From: Talpa occidentalis
Taxonomy: Eukaryota; Chordata; Mammalia; Eulipotyphla; Talpidae
Assembly (NCBI RefSeq): GCF_014898055.3
Contig: NW_023605083.1
Location: forward strand, 66,581,715 to 66,645,714
Direction of reading: 5' to 3'
DNA length: 64,000 nt
The notes beneath the pieces were generated by a model. That model did not search any database, was not told the origin of the DNA, and was given only the letters and a program-made list of their open reading frames with translations. Below, piece by piece: positions 49,428-61,700 of this stretch. A program made the translations under genes and the position numbers. How positions within the stretch are numbered: the first letter of the stretch is position 1; every line of letters starts with the position of its first letter.

Positions 49428-50804
49428 AGGATAAGGTTTTAAAAGATATTCAGGAAGAGGTTATGAGGCAGAGGAAGGAAACTTAACAGACTTGCTTAGG
49501 GGATAGCCATAATAAGGGAAAATCAGAGGTTCTCAGGATCAGAAACCAGGATGACTTGACTTGAGTGGTTGAGGTTGAATTAAGAGAGTTAGGTGGAGGG
49601 CAAGAAATAAAGATGCTGAAAACCGAGACTAAGGACATCACCCAGAGTGAGCTATCCGTTTAGGTTTCTCCCCAGCGGAAGAGAATAGAAGATAGAATAT
49701 GGAAAGATTATGTGGAGTACGTGTCGGGCCTGGGTTAGCTGTCTCATTCCATCCTATAGCATCCCTGTGGGCAGACACTTGGAGAGGAAAAGCAATGTAA
49801 CTATGACATAGGTCTGTCTCTTCAACTCTGAGTAGTAGGATGAGTTTTGAATATGGATGGATTTGGATTGCTTTCTTTGAGGTATTGATTTTTTTAATTA
49901 AATATGAATACTTTATAATGGAAACATGGGCTCAACCTTTCCACAGTTAGAAAATGGAAAGCCCAGTGGTCTTGGTCAAGTCCTTTTCCTTCTCTCAACA
50001 TCAGTTTCCGTGCACTCTATGATTCTAAGTTTGATCTTCTATGCTTTCTTCTCTACCCTTTGACAGGAGAGAAACAGTATCTTAAGGAGAGGTAAGGGGA
50101 GGGAGATAGATACCTACATGAATTCCTCTCTCCAAGATTTTCTTCTAATCCTTTTGGAAGACACCCAGCTTGGCTCTGTATTAGTGGAAAAACTTCAGTC
50201 ATCAGAAAGAAAACATTTAGCCACAGAGCTGCTTTTCTTTGGGTGGGCCCCCAAAAAAGAGGTGGAGAGAAGAGAGACAAGTGGGGCCTGGGCTATGAAT
50301 TGCTGCCATAGATTCTTCCTCTTTGAGGAAAGGAAAGCTCCCCAAAGTGTGTGTGGGGGGAAATTCACCTACAAACAGGGAGTGACTCCAGCATCACACA
50401 TCTCTGCCTTGGGCCAGATTGAATACCACCCCCTAAAAAGATTGGCTTCTTCAACTACCACTGAATAAACAACCAATTAAAATGTCTTCTTTGCCCCTAC
50501 TCCACCCCTTCTCTTCCACTCATGAAGCTTTCTCAGCCTAGAGCAAAGGGGTAAAGAGGTGACATTTGTGTTTTCTGCCTGAGAGAACACTTGATACAAA
50601 TGGACAAGTGAATTAGAAAATAATGAACAATATGAAAAAGGCTGATCCAAGAAAATTTCAGCTTTTATGTGTTTTCATTCTCCTCCCTCACTTTGTTTCC
50701 CTTTATACCATGGTCCTGGGTGAGCTTGGAAATAGGAAGAGTTGGTTTCTTCTAAATTTTCACTTGGCTTTGTCACTATTCATGTGATCTCTGAATCTGC
50801 TCCT

Positions 50805-51045
50805 TAGCTCAACATTTATTGAGGTTTTCCACATGCCAGGAGTTATTTGAAGTCTTTTACACTTCCATTATTAATGACCAAATCCTTTGAGCTCTACGAG
50901 GTAGGGTCTATTATCATCCTTGTTTTGTGTTTAGGGAAAACTAGGACACAGGAAGTTAAGTACATTGCCCCAGAGTGGCCCACACTTCAGGTGAAAGAGA
51001 TGAATTCAGAGTCTGAATTCAGGACTCTGACATGAGAAGGAGCCA
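50805..51045 (-). mobile_element. MIR element (reverse)
   Basis: aacatttattgaggttttcc, tacgaggtagggtctattat and aactaggacacaggaagtta are reverse-order MIR blocks. A small local duplication of the motif tcagagtctgaattcagga lies near the right end. Confidence 0.55.
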
Positions 51046-51375
51046 TCTTGCCACTTGGCCACATGATTTCAAATACTGCGCAGAGATGGACTACTGTTCC
51101 ACGAGCACGGGGATAGCTATACATCAAGTGCTTAATAAATGTTGCCTTGTTCGTTCCTCTTTCCTGTTCTGATCACTGTGAAGACTCATTTGAATGCCCT
51201 GTGGGACTTCCAATGCAAGGGGCTAAAGAAGGGATCTGACACAGAGAAGGCACAGCAGCATGATCTGGGGTCAATACCTTACCTTGTATGATCTTCCTTG
51301 GATTTAGTCAGTTCAACTCAGTCATAGATGTAACCTGTTTAGGCCCTACCTGCATCTCTGGCTCCTGTTAGCCTT

Positions 51376-51445
51376 GTTTTTTTTTTTTTGTTGTTTGCTT
51401 GTTTGTTTGTTTGTTTGTTTGTTTTTTGTTTTTTTTTTTTTTTTT
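51376..51445 (+). repeat. T-rich tract with (TTTG)n
   Basis: Poly-T, about six GTTT units and a final T-run of about 20. I could not recognise an attached retroelement body. Confidence 0.85.
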
Positions 51446-52814
51446 GAAAAACCATACAAATTATGGTCACATGAACATTGGGTTTCATGAGTCTGAGACA
51501 GTGATGTTGTAGGTAGCCAAGAGGGCTGCTGGTCTCAAGACTTACCCTCTTGCCATCAGGTCTTAGATGTGTGACTCATAGCAATGTTCTGGGAAGTCCC
51601 AGGCAGCTGGGACAGATCTCAGCATATTGATCAGGAAACTGAGACCAGGACCTATGTATTTCAGCTTTTCTCTTTCCCAGTATAAACTCAACCCCATCAG
51701 CATCTACTGAGCATTTGCCAGGTATCCAGCCCTGTGCTGAGAACTGGATAAACAGTGATGAATAAGGCACATTCCCAGCCCCACAAAGACTGGTAGACAT
51801 AGAAAGTGAAGCAATGAGGTGGGATGTTATCAGAGTACCTATTCTTAGGAGGTAGACAAGCAAAGGAATGGCAAAGGGGGTGAAGGTGAGGTGGGAGTCA
51901 GGGGAGTCATCCTGGAAGAGTAGTGTCAGAATGGACTTGGATTTGTTCATCAGAGACAAAACGGGGAGCTGAGTCCCTGACAACGGAAACAGCATGCATA
52001 GAGGCCTCACGGTGGGTACTGCCAGTGCACAGGGGGAACTTCAAGAGAGCAAATAGGGGCCTGAAGATGGGGGCAGGAGTTTGCAGGAAATGCAGGGGGG
52101 CTTGGGCTTGACTCCGTATGAGGAGGCCCATCTGAGATTCCAGGAAGGAAAGAGAAAGGAGTCATGATTATATGATCTAGTGCCCAGGCTCCATGCCAGA
52201 CCCCCTGTATATTCAGCTTTATGTAAAAGGAAAACTCTGTCAACTAACTGGGTGACCTTAGCAAGGTCTGAAGCTTCTTTAAACCTTTGTTTCCTCCTCT
52301 GGAAAATGGGGATAATAGTACTATCCATCTCAGTGTTATTAAGAAGATTAAAGGAGCTAATCCATGTAAAGTCAGACCACATAGAAAGGCCCAACAAACA
52401 TTAAATATAATTGTTCATAGCCTTTATCTCACATATTATTTGAAGCTGCCTACTGGCTTATTTATGTTTTTATTAATTTATCCATTGATTCATTTCCAAC
52501 CTTACTCAAGAAATGACTATTAGTTTTTCACAAGGATCCCTAAGGTACATGATGGCAGACTTAAATGGGGCCTGAAATAAGCCTGAGAGAGGAGCAAGAG
52601 GCTTCTCTGTATTTCGAGAATGAACTGTTGAATAATATGCCTATTGGTGATCCAAAGCATTATTTAGTGTTTCTATTCTGATGAGAGTTACCCTTCCCAA
52701 GGGAAGGATTCTTGTTTATGGGGCACATAGGATATGCCAGTCTCTTTCCAAAGACCCTGTCTTCCTCTCTGCATCATGTATTTATTGCACTTATTAAAGA
52801 GTTCACCATTGTAG

Positions 52815-53092
52815 GGCCTCCCCGGTAGTGGAGCAGGTTGAGTGCCAGCACTGTGAAGCTGTCCACAGCCTCTGGAGCACAGGTTCGATTCCTGACCTGC
52901 CAGGGAGATACCCACATGGCATGGCAGACCTCTCCTATCTTGCCCGCTGCTCCCCTCAGCAGTGTGTTTTGGTTCGTCTGCCTGTTCTGCTCTGTCTCTG
53001 GTGAATTCTCTCATCCTCATGTGCCTCTGGCCTGTGCCCCAGTTCTTGTATAAATAAATAAATCTTTAAAAAAAATTTTTTTTTTTTTAAAA
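52815..53092 (+). mobile_element. tRNA-derived SINE, copy 6 (sense, intron 2)
   Basis: Sense copy ending in (taaa)n tcttt, an A-run, a T-run and a second A-run. A 19-bp duplication (aaagagttcaccattgtag) at 52796-52814 and 53093-53111 differs at one base. It lies 768 bp upstream of exon 3. Confidence 0.92.
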
Positions 53093-53599
53093 AAAGAGCT
53101 CACCATTGTAGCCTGGGACGCTAATTCACTTCCTGAATATGTCAGTCTACAATGACAGCTGCTTCAAGTGCAATATCCCTTGGTTATCTATTGTGCAGAT
53201 AGAGAAATAGAGGCTAACAGAATGCAGACTCATCTTTGGGAGACAATGTGATACCCCAGTGAAAAAAATTATTGGTGTCCAGGCTAGACAAGATTGGATT
53301 TGAAACACAGTTCAGTAACTTTGGGCAACCTGTATAATAGCATTGAACCACATGCTGCTTCTCTTGCAAAGAAATAAAAACCCCTTGAAAGGTTGGTATA
53401 GAGATGCAAAGCAGGCCTCCTCATGCTGCTCTGTATCTAATAAATAAATGGCCCAAGATGCATTGTAAATGAGCAAAGAAGGCAAGATGCCAAAATGAGA
53501 ATGAGAATACTTTGTCTCTTGATCTATACCCACATGAACGATCCTGTCATCAGTCAATATTGCAGCATCCTTTGAGTCACAGATGTTGACTAGAAAAAT

Positions 53600-53785
53600 T
53601 TAGGTTCTAAACTGAACTTTGCAATTTGTAGGATGAGCAACCTTGGCAAGTCTCTTAAACTCACAAGGACTTTCTTATCCGTGAAATGGGATTGTCTCAC
53701 TTATCTTAGGATATTATTGGAGGAAGTCAATGAGGTGATGTTTATAAAATGCTTACTAAAGTGCCTGGCACATTGTAGCTCTTAA
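53600..53785 (+). mobile_element. MIR element just upstream of exon 3
   Basis: gagcaaccttggcaagtctc, tcttatccgtgaaatgggat and ataaaatgcttactaaagtg match MIR core and 3' parts. It ends about 75 bp before the exon 3 acceptor. Confidence 0.6.
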
Positions 53786-53860
53786 TTCAATGGAAGTGCC
53801 TGTTACTTCAATCTCTTTTGGGATGATGATGACCGTAAGCTTTCTCTTTTTTTATTGCAG

Positions 53861-54006
53861 AGCATATTTGGATGTTAACGAACTGAAGAACATTCTAAGA
53901 CTGGATGGATCAACACATCTCAATATCTTCTTCGCAAACTCCTCGGAAGAGGAATTGGCTGGAGTAGCAACGTGGCCTTGGGACAAGGAGGCCCTAATGC
54001 ACTTGG
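53861..54006 (+). CDS. PAPPA: PAPPA coding exon 3 (protease domain)
   Basis: A 146-bp exon with one base finishing Arg491, 48 full codons (residues 492-539) and one base of Gly540. The translation starts [10 protein letters not shown] and ends WDKEALMHL, matching the PAPP-A segment between the LNR insert and the zinc-binding helix. The acceptor is strong: a long T/C tract followed by TTGCAG. The donor is TTGG|GTAAGA. Phase 2 on entry and phase 1 on exit fit exons 2 and 4 exactly, which supports both boundaries. No stop codon or frameshift is present. The region contains no catalytic residue itself but is part of the metzincin fold. Confidence 0.96.
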
Positions 54007-54879
54007 GTAAGAGTTGGAAACACCTTCAGGAGGAAAATGGATTTGTACAGGAATAAATTTAGTAGTAGCAAGGATGATGACAGTGATTGTGACAATGGTG
54101 GTAGAGGTGGTGATGGTCAACAATCCATTTGCTTATCACTTTGATGCACAAAACTCTAACATTCCTTATCGCCTATTAACCACCAAGTAATGCTTTGAAG
54201 AAAACAACACAATATTGGTACCCTGTTTGATTAATAGGGAAGTTGAGATCCAGAGAGGGAATGGGTCTTATCTGTGATCACACCCACACATCAATGACAG
54301 AGCCATATTTGAAGTGCAAGTCTCCAGTTCTGTCTATTGATTACTTTCTCCTTATATCCCCTGCATCTTGTTCATGCAAATATCTTCCTAGCCTGGCAAC
54401 CACATTGTGCTGGCACAGTCAGTCATGGGTTGGCTTGAAAGACACCAAAGAGTCAAGAGAAAGTGAGTTTGCAAGAACTGCTTGTTCCTCCGTATTCCAC
54501 CCACCACCAGCACCAGGAACTCTTTACATTCAAATTATGCATGTCGATAAACAAGACTTGTGTTTATACAAACCAATCTCCAAAAGTCAGAAATGACAAT
54601 GGTTTCTGAACCAGGCCCTGTAAGCAAACATTGTAGTCCTTTCATTTTGATTTTTCCATGCTCTTTTCCAGTACACGTCTATATGTAGACATGCATTTTT
54701 AACTTGCACATATCTGAAATCACAGCATAGCAATTTCATGTTCCTTTTTCATGTAATATGATGTCATCTACATTTTCCATGTTGAGGTAGTCTTCATAAC
54801 TACATCCCATCCAACTTTTACCTCCTAACATCACAAGTAAAACTCATCTCTCTGGGTTATTTTCATCTCTCTAATGGTG

Positions 54880-54985
54880 AAAAATTTTTGGCTATATAAT
54901 ATTCCATTGAGTGAGGGCCCTGCAGTTTATGTAGCCACTTTTCCCTGAGTGGTGTGTCCCCATTATCTGTTAGGGTGAACACTGA
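54880..54985 (+). mobile_element. Possible old LINE fragment
   Basis: tataatattccattgagtg followed by gtttatgtagccacttttcc resembles the L1 3' region block that precedes the segment seen at 27.2 kb. Weak and short. Confidence 0.35.
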
Positions 54986-55290
54986 TGACCCAGTGAGCCT
55001 CTTGTGAGAATGGTAGGGTTCATCAGTGACAGTGCTGGGTGTTCTCCCCAGCTCCCGCCTGGATCTCCCAGATACAGTAGTCTCCAGCAGGTGTACTGTA
55101 GCTACAGTATCTGTTGATAAGGGGCACTACAACTTGAAATGGTGAAGTTGTACAGAATCAAACTCTGTACTTAGTTGCTCCAGGTAGGTCTTTTTTCCCA
55201 GTTGTTTTTAGGAGAATGAAACCAATTTGTGGATGTGTGGGCACATGTGTGGCTGTGTAATTAGAGGTAGATACAAAAATAAATATCAGG

Positions 55291-55455
55291 TAGTTCTCAA
55301 CTGGGTGGATTCTATGCATGAAGGAGACATTCTAGAGATAGTTTGGGTTGTTACGAATAGGGGGATGTTACTGGCATCTGGTGTGTAGAGAGACCAGCGA
55401 TGCTGCTAAATCTCCTACAATGCCCATAAAAAAGTTAAACAGTTCAAAATGTGAA
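55291..55455 (-). mobile_element. hAT-type DNA transposon relic, reverse copy of the 20.4 kb family
   Basis: gtagttctcaactggg, ttactggcatctggtg and gatgctgctaaatc are the reverse-strand counterparts of blocks in the element at 20.4 kb, so the two are old members of one family in opposite orientations. Confidence 0.65.
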
Positions 55456-56325
55456 TAATGATGAAATCAAGAAAACCTGAGATAGATGTTAGAAGACCTG
55501 AGATAGATGTTGGATAGACAGACAAGTAGGCAGACAGGGATTAGATTGAAGATGCTGTGCCCCTTAAGCAAACTTGAAGATCAGTGCTTAGCTATTATGT
55601 GTCTTCTGTGATGAGACAGTATATATGGTTGAGTTTAGCTGTGACTTAACTTAGCAGAATGGCCTTAGGCAAGTCTCTTTCCTGCCCCATGCCTCATTTT
55701 CCCCAGATTTTTAATGTTAGGCCCCACAGCCCCTTCTCAGTCCTGAAATTGTGTCTTACTGGTAAAACAAGCAAAAGCACCATGATCAGAGTCTGAGAAG
55801 GGTGAGCAGTAAGTTTCTAAAGTTAAAGAAAAATACTCCTGATAATTCCATGAATTTCAGAAACTGGCTCAGGACCAGGAATACGGAAAGCTATAAATCC
55901 ATAGCATGTTATAGTATTTCAGGATGATGTCAGGCTGCAGCTATTTCACTTTTAAGAGAAGCAATGAAACAGGACTCGGGGGCTCTGTGCTGTTGCTCTG
56001 TGGAAAGGGGTGAATTGGGAGTGGATGAGGTAAAATAAGCAGGGCTGGCCTGGTGTTTTCTGCAATACTATCATTATCCCTGGATTACCCGTGGGGTCCT
56101 GCCCCTCTGTTATTTCAATGTTAAAGCTCCACGGAGAGCCAGAGAGTCATCAATTCTCTTGTAGCTGTTTATGTGACAGCTCACCAGAGATGCAAAGTCA
56201 TTTTCCTAAGATTACACAGCCAGCATAAAGAAGAATAGGAGTACAGTCCTATTCTTGTGAATTCTGACCTCAGTTGGCCTCTCCGCTGCCACCATCCTAG
56301 AGATGTAACTCAAACCCAACTCAAA

Positions 56326-56408
56326 CCCTATATATATATGTGTGTGTGTATATATATATATGTATAGTCAGAATACACACATACACATACACGCGCACGC
56401 GCACACAT
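56326..56408 (+). repeat. Alternating TA/TG/AC cluster
   Basis: TA and TG runs are followed by AC and CG alternation (acgcgcacgcgcacacat), purine-pyrimidine alternation suited to Z-DNA. Confidence 0.85.
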
Positions 56409-56540
56409 GACTTTTCTTACCTGCTGTTACACCTGGAAAAAAAAGCCTTGGGTGGGAAGGGGATTATGTTTCATATTATGATTGACAGAAAATAATTGAG
56501 AGAGATTTCCTGTCTCAATTCTCCTTGTTTCTGCCTTCCC

Positions 56541-56541
<1 letters not shown>

Positions 56542-56594
<53 letters not shown>

Positions 56595-56602
56595 ACACAC
56601 AC
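56542..56602 (+). repeat. (AC)n microsatellite
   Basis: About 30 AC units with a single interruption (cat) near the right end. An ORF that reads through it as His/Thr repeats is an artefact. Confidence 0.95.
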
Positions 56603-57364
56603 CACTCCCTCTCATACATCTTTATCTGTGTTCTGGAAGGCTGAGCAGGTCAGAATTAAGAGACTCTGTGGGCTCCATGACTGAGCAAGCTTTGCCCTAA
56701 GCAGTTCAGTTCAAGATAAACCCCCACCCCAAGCCCCAGTGCCTGCTCCAGGCTTGCCAGTACACACCACCAAGACTCTTCCTCCTCTCCATTCTTCTTC
56801 AGGCCTCCACTTCGCCCTTAAAGTTGCCACTTGCAGGGTACTTAGGTCTGAATCATTTCTGAAATCCTTTTGGACTTTAAAACTTAGATGTCTCTCTGCT
56901 AGCCTCCAATGTCTCAAATGAGTATTTCTCCAGTGTCTCAAAGGATCTTGAGCAATGCTAGCATCCAATTCTGCTGGGGTCCAGTCCCGCTGTCTCCCCA
57001 AGTTAAGTGCTATTTGATCTTCTAAGACCCAGGAGGCAAAACATTGCTTCTTGAGTAGAGCACACAGACAAGTCGCCGTAGTCTCTTGCTCTTGTGAAAA
57101 CACATTTTCTGATTCTGTCAGTCTTGGGTGGGGCCTGAGACTCTGATAACCTAAGGGTGATGCTCACACTGTGTGTTCTCAGACCACACTTGAAGCAGTA
57201 AGTGCCTAATAAGAAAGACACCCTCTCATGGGAGGTGCTGTACCAGCTTCACACACACAATTAGACCTCACAAAACATCTTGGCTTGAGTCAGCATTCAA
57301 CAGATACTCAGGCTACCTTTAATGAGATGCCCAATTCCAGGCCCTGGTGTAGCATAAGTGATAG

Positions 57365-57590
57365 CACTAAGCTTAAGAGCACTGGCTTAGGGACCCAAGG
57401 ATCTTGGGTTCAAGTTCCAGTATGCACATACTGCCTTTTGATCATAGGCCACTTACTTCACTTTTCTAAATCTGTGCCCCTCTCACTGGACTGTGATCTA
57501 AGAGTGACTAGATCCATAGAACACTTAGCAAGGGTGCAAGGAAAGGGCACATAATAAATGCTCAAGAAACACTGGCTATTATTATCACTG
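57365..57590 (+). mobile_element. MIR element
   Basis: aagagcactggcttagg, gggttcaagttccagtatg and ataggccacttacttcactt show head and core in sense order, then aataaatgctcaagaaacac at the 3' end. Confidence 0.65.
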
Positions 57591-57943
57591 TTAAAATGGT
57601 TATAACTGCTAGAACTACACTGGCTTTCAGGAATGTTCACAGTCATAGAGTACAGAGATGAAGAAACAGGAATTGACTTGCTTAAAGTCAGAGAGCTATC
57701 GAAGCCAAAGCACAAACTGGAACCCAGGTGTCTGGCCATGAGGACATTATTTCGACAAGAGTGTGTAGAATGTTTGTAAATCAGGGCATGCCTTGCTATT
57801 TAGGGAAAAGGTTGCAGTAGAAATGTTTACCAGCCTAGAAACCGAAGCTCTTGAAATTCTGATCATGTTGCTTCTTTTGAAATCACTTTGGATAAGTTGT
57901 CCACTTCTTTAGGAATTGGTATTTTCATCTGAAAAATCAAGGG

Positions 57944-58212
57944 AGGAGCCTCACTAGTGGTGCAAGTGTTAAGAAGCAACCTATGAAGCTATCTGCAGCC
58001 ACTGCAGCACAAGTTCGATTCCTGGCCAGCCAGGGAACAACCCACATGGCTCAGCAGACCTCTCCTGACTCACTCGCTACTCCCCTCAGCAGTGTACTTT
58101 GGTCAATCTGCCTGTTCTGTCCCCTTCTCTGTCTCTGGTGAATCCTCTCACTGCCCCAGCTGACCCCAGCTCTTGTATGCATAAATAAATAAATCTTTTT
58201 TAAAAAAAGAAA
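57944..58212 (+). mobile_element. tRNA-derived SINE, copy 7 (sense, intron 3)
   Basis: Sense copy with an altered A box region, an intact B box (agttcgattcc) and the body hairpin with one change. Flanked by gaaaaatcaaggg (57931-57943) and gaaaaatcaagga (58213-58225). It ends 211 bp before the exon 4 acceptor. Confidence 0.88.
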
Positions 58213-58423
58213 GAAAAATCAAGGAATTGCACAAAATGACTTTTGAGACTCCTTCCTACTCTATTGGTGACTCATATCACCAGTCCTAAGAGATCTCAGT
58301 GCCGTGAGGTCTTAGGGTGGAGAAGCCTGGGGTGTTTTAGGCAGCACCTTGATGGACTTGTGAATTCTGGCTCCACGAAGCACTGTGCCAAGCTCGGCTA
58401 ATGCTCTGTTTCTCCCCTGGCAG

Positions 58424-58717
58424 GTGGCATTGTCTTGAACCCATCCTTCTATGGCATTCCTGGCCATACCCACACCATGATCCATGAGATCGGGCACAGT
58501 CTGGGCCTATACCACATCTTCCGGGGCATCTCAGAAATCCAGTCTTGCAGTGACCCCTGCATGGAGACGGAGCCCTCCTTCGAGACTGGAGACCTCTGCA
58601 GTGACACCAACCCAGCCCCCAAACACAAACTCTGCGGTGACCCAGGGCCAGGGAATGACACCTGCGGCTTCCACAGCTTCTTTAACACTCCTTATAACAA
58701 CTTCATGAGCTACGCAG
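58424..58717 (+). CDS. PAPPA: PAPPA coding exon 4 (zinc-binding active site and Met-turn)
   Basis: A 294-bp exon completing Gly540 and encoding residues 541-637 plus one base. It carries the elongated metzincin motif [11 protein letters not shown]: His560, His564 and His570 are the expected zinc ligands and Glu561 the catalytic base (human numbering is two higher, from memory). The Met-turn follows as NFMSY with Met634. All these residues are intact, so the active site looks functional. Cys-rich segments ([22 protein letters not shown]) match the disulfide-bonded part of the family. A sequon is present at Asn617. Ser599 stands where I remember a glycosylated Asn in human PAPP-A. The acceptor is CTGGCAG|GT after a good pyrimidine tract and the donor is GCAG|GTAGGG in phase 1. 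The next exon, expected to begin with an Asp-rich segment, is not in the window. Confidence 0.98.
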
Positions 58718-61700
58718 GTAGGGTCATGGGACAGGATGTCGGACATGGGTCCAGGCCTGGCTCCAAGGAGCCAGGAGCAAGCCGCTTACCTTTCCTAAGT
58801 TGCTTCCACCCCAACAATTCCTCATCCCAGATAATCAATATAATATTCCTTCTGTGAGAACCTCTGGGGCGTAAGGAAAATGTCACATCTGAAAACTCCT
58901 TAGAAAGACACACTTTTGGAAGCTGGTGATGACCAGAAGCAGAAAAGCTGGGTGGAAGGTCTGGCTTTGCCACTAGGTCACCTACAGGCTTTGGGACTAT
59001 CCCATCCCATCTCCGGGTCTCATTTTTCTCAAGGAAGTGAAATCATTGGACTTGCTCTCCAAGCCCCCTTCTAGTTTTGCATCTGTATTTTTCTACGCCA
59101 GTGGTTGATGAGTTTTCCTAATTGTGAGATTCTTACACCCTCCTTTACTCTTATTACCCCCCACCTCCTATCAGGAAAAATCTACATGCTATAACAGTAT
59201 TAGGAACTCATTCTTTGAGTTCTAAGATACCCTGCACTCCTTTTTAGCATCTGGCAAGTTCACTTCTAGTGCTTATAGCATCTTCAGCAATGAGAAGAAG
59301 CCTTCCCAGGGCAGCCACATCCCTCACCACTGGCCCCTCCAGCCAAGAGCCGTATGTAAGGCATGGACTGTAGAATTGCACGTGGTAGCCTGACGTCAAA
59401 TCCTATTATTATTATTACATCCAGGTGACTATTTCCCCCACTAGAACAAGCAAGTTCTGTGAAGCAGAGATTGCCTGTAATATATTACTTTATTCCCAGA
59501 ACCTAAAACAGGGCTGATGCACCACACATTTGTTAGTAAGAAAAGGAGGGAGGAAGAGAGAGAAGGAGACTGTGAATAAATTCTCCCATAACAACTAAAC
59601 AAAACTGATTCCTATCAATAGAAGTATTTCTACTTGAATGAAAACTTGTTCATAAAGGACTTTGCTACACACCATTGCATTTAATTCTCACAAACATCTG
59701 TAGGGCAGGAGCTCTCCCCGCTTTGCAGAAGTCCAGCCTGGACCACTGACGGTCATCTGCCCCAGGTCACAAGTGTTTTCTATGTCAGACATTCTTGTGC
59801 AGAGACCTAGATGATGCAGGAGTGGGAAGGTGAATGGCTGGCTGGTTTTGCACCCAGGTCCTCAGAGATGCCTAGGGGGCCAGCCCTGAGCCTCTGTGTG
59901 GGTGCAACTCCCGATTCCCATCTCCCCTTGAATCAGGGATGCCCCCTTCCAACTGTTTCTTATTTCTGTTGGGCTTTTGCCTCAAGGTTGCATTTGGAGA
60001 GAGGATTTCCCTACTAAAATCCAGTCAATTAGATGATCCCCAGCGGGTCTTCTGCTTTCCATTTCGGCTGACGACCCCTGGGGACCTCTCCACTTTTAGA
60101 TTCATATAGTCAGAAGCTGAGGTTTCCTGAGGGCTGGCTAACCCGCCCCCGGCACCATAACAAGGCTGTACGTGTAGATCTCTAAACAAGCCCAGAGTGC
60201 GGGGTATTTCCTCAAAAGCAGATTCCCACTGGGCTCCCAGTCCCAGCCAAGCCTCCAGCTCACATCCGGTGCTCTGTCCCCTCACACAGCCCTGCTTGCG
60301 TCCCATTTCTGTAGCACCTTCCCTTGGCCAGCTCAACGCACATGGAAAATAAACAATAACAGGAGTTTGGAAATTTGCCGGTCTCTCAGGGGCCTAGGAG
60401 CTGCCACTCGCTACCAGACCCCCATAAACCAAATCTTTTTTTGTTCCCCTTTGTACAGATCTAAAGGGCGATTGATTTACTGTTGTTTTTTTAAAGGAAC
60501 CCCTCAGCTCAGTGACCCATTAACAGCAGAACTAATTCACTGAGCTACGATAACAAACTTACACCCGCAAAAGCATATTCAAGGCAACCACGAGCTTTGA
60601 AATGTTTGTTTTCCTTAGGATCTCTGATAGATGAGGTGACAAAAGCAGCTGGATGAAATTCAAAATGCAGAACCAGATCGGGTTCTCAGGGCTGGGGAGA
60701 GCCGTGCGCAAGGCCCCTGCTGTCCAAGGGAGAGGCAGACACAGCGCCAGTCCAGCTGTTTGGGTTTCTGCCCTTCCTGGGCTCTGAGTCCTCAGGTCTG
60801 ACCCCTATTTGGAATCCAGTGCAGCACTGTCCAGTGTGTTCCATGCCTGTGCTGCCCACTGTGGCGGGCCTCAATCAGGTCTGTCTGGCTAGCACTGCAA
60901 GTATGCCCGGTGAAACAGGGGACTGCACTCTTAGTCCTAAGGGATTGTAGTTCATTTCAACTGAAATAATTTCACCTGACCTGTAGCTACCATCCCGACA
61001 GCAGAAGTCTAAGGTAATCAATTGTCCGTGACATGTCAGACCCTGTGGGAAATGCTGCATAGATTTATATTCTAGAATCTTCAAAATAACCCAACCAGGT
61101 GAAGTGCTGTGATTATTGCACCCATTTTATGGATGCAGAAAGTGTGGTTTAGGAAGCTTAATAACTAGGCTTCACCCATGGTCACACAGCAGGAACAAGA
61201 CATGCGTGTGTTATTAATCCCTCATTCTCTGGCTCTCATTCTGTCCCTGGGAAAGGTGGAGAAGATCCTCAGTGACCAGATTGAACCTGCACCAGGCAGG
61301 TGATGGGGGCAAATCTAGGCCTGCACCAGCGTGTGTGGTCATGATTAGGTGCTAGCTAAGCTCTGGGCGAGTGGAAAGGTAGCACCCTGGACAGAGAGGG
61401 CCCACCAAGTGCACCCACTAGGCAGGGCCCCCTCCAGGGTGTGGGGCTTTCTTCAGCCTACAAGAGCCTTTCTACTGTGTTGGGGCCTTTTAATATGTAC
61501 ATACACTCTGACCCAGTAGCCCCACCTCCAAGGAATATATCTAGGGAAAGAAATCTGCCGATGCCTTTAAAGATTTAATCAAAAGGTTGTTCTTAGCAAT
61601 GATCATTCTCCAAATACTAAACAGGCATGTCAGGCATACAAGAAAAATGCTAACATGTTTGAAAAATTAAAAAGTCTGTTTAGAGAATGGATCACTGAAA

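Larger units (their letters stand above)
33314..53860 (+). other. PAPPA: PAPPA intron 2 (20.5 kb)
   Basis: A GT-AG, phase 2 intron. It holds SINE copies 4, 5 and 6, MIR relics (39.5, 50.8 and 53.6 kb), pyrimidine and purine tracts (35.6 and 37.9 kb), a TG microsatellite (44.0 kb), a compound TATC/CT/TA microsatellite (46.7 kb) and a T-rich TTTG array (51.4 kb). A segment at about 37.29-37.45 kb looks like another old interspersed repeat that I cannot classify. No gene was recognised inside it. Confidence 0.9.
54007..58423 (+). other. PAPPA: PAPPA intron 3 (4.4 kb)
   Basis: A GT-AG, phase 1 intron. It contains a possible old LINE fragment near 54.88 kb, a hAT relic in reverse orientation (55.29 kb), two dinucleotide repeat clusters (56.3 and 56.5 kb), a MIR (57.4 kb) and SINE copy 7 close to the exon 4 acceptor. 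No other gene seen. Confidence 0.9.

Noticed and set aside
56496..56684. ORF with a His/Thr repeat
   Set aside because: A translation of the AC microsatellite.
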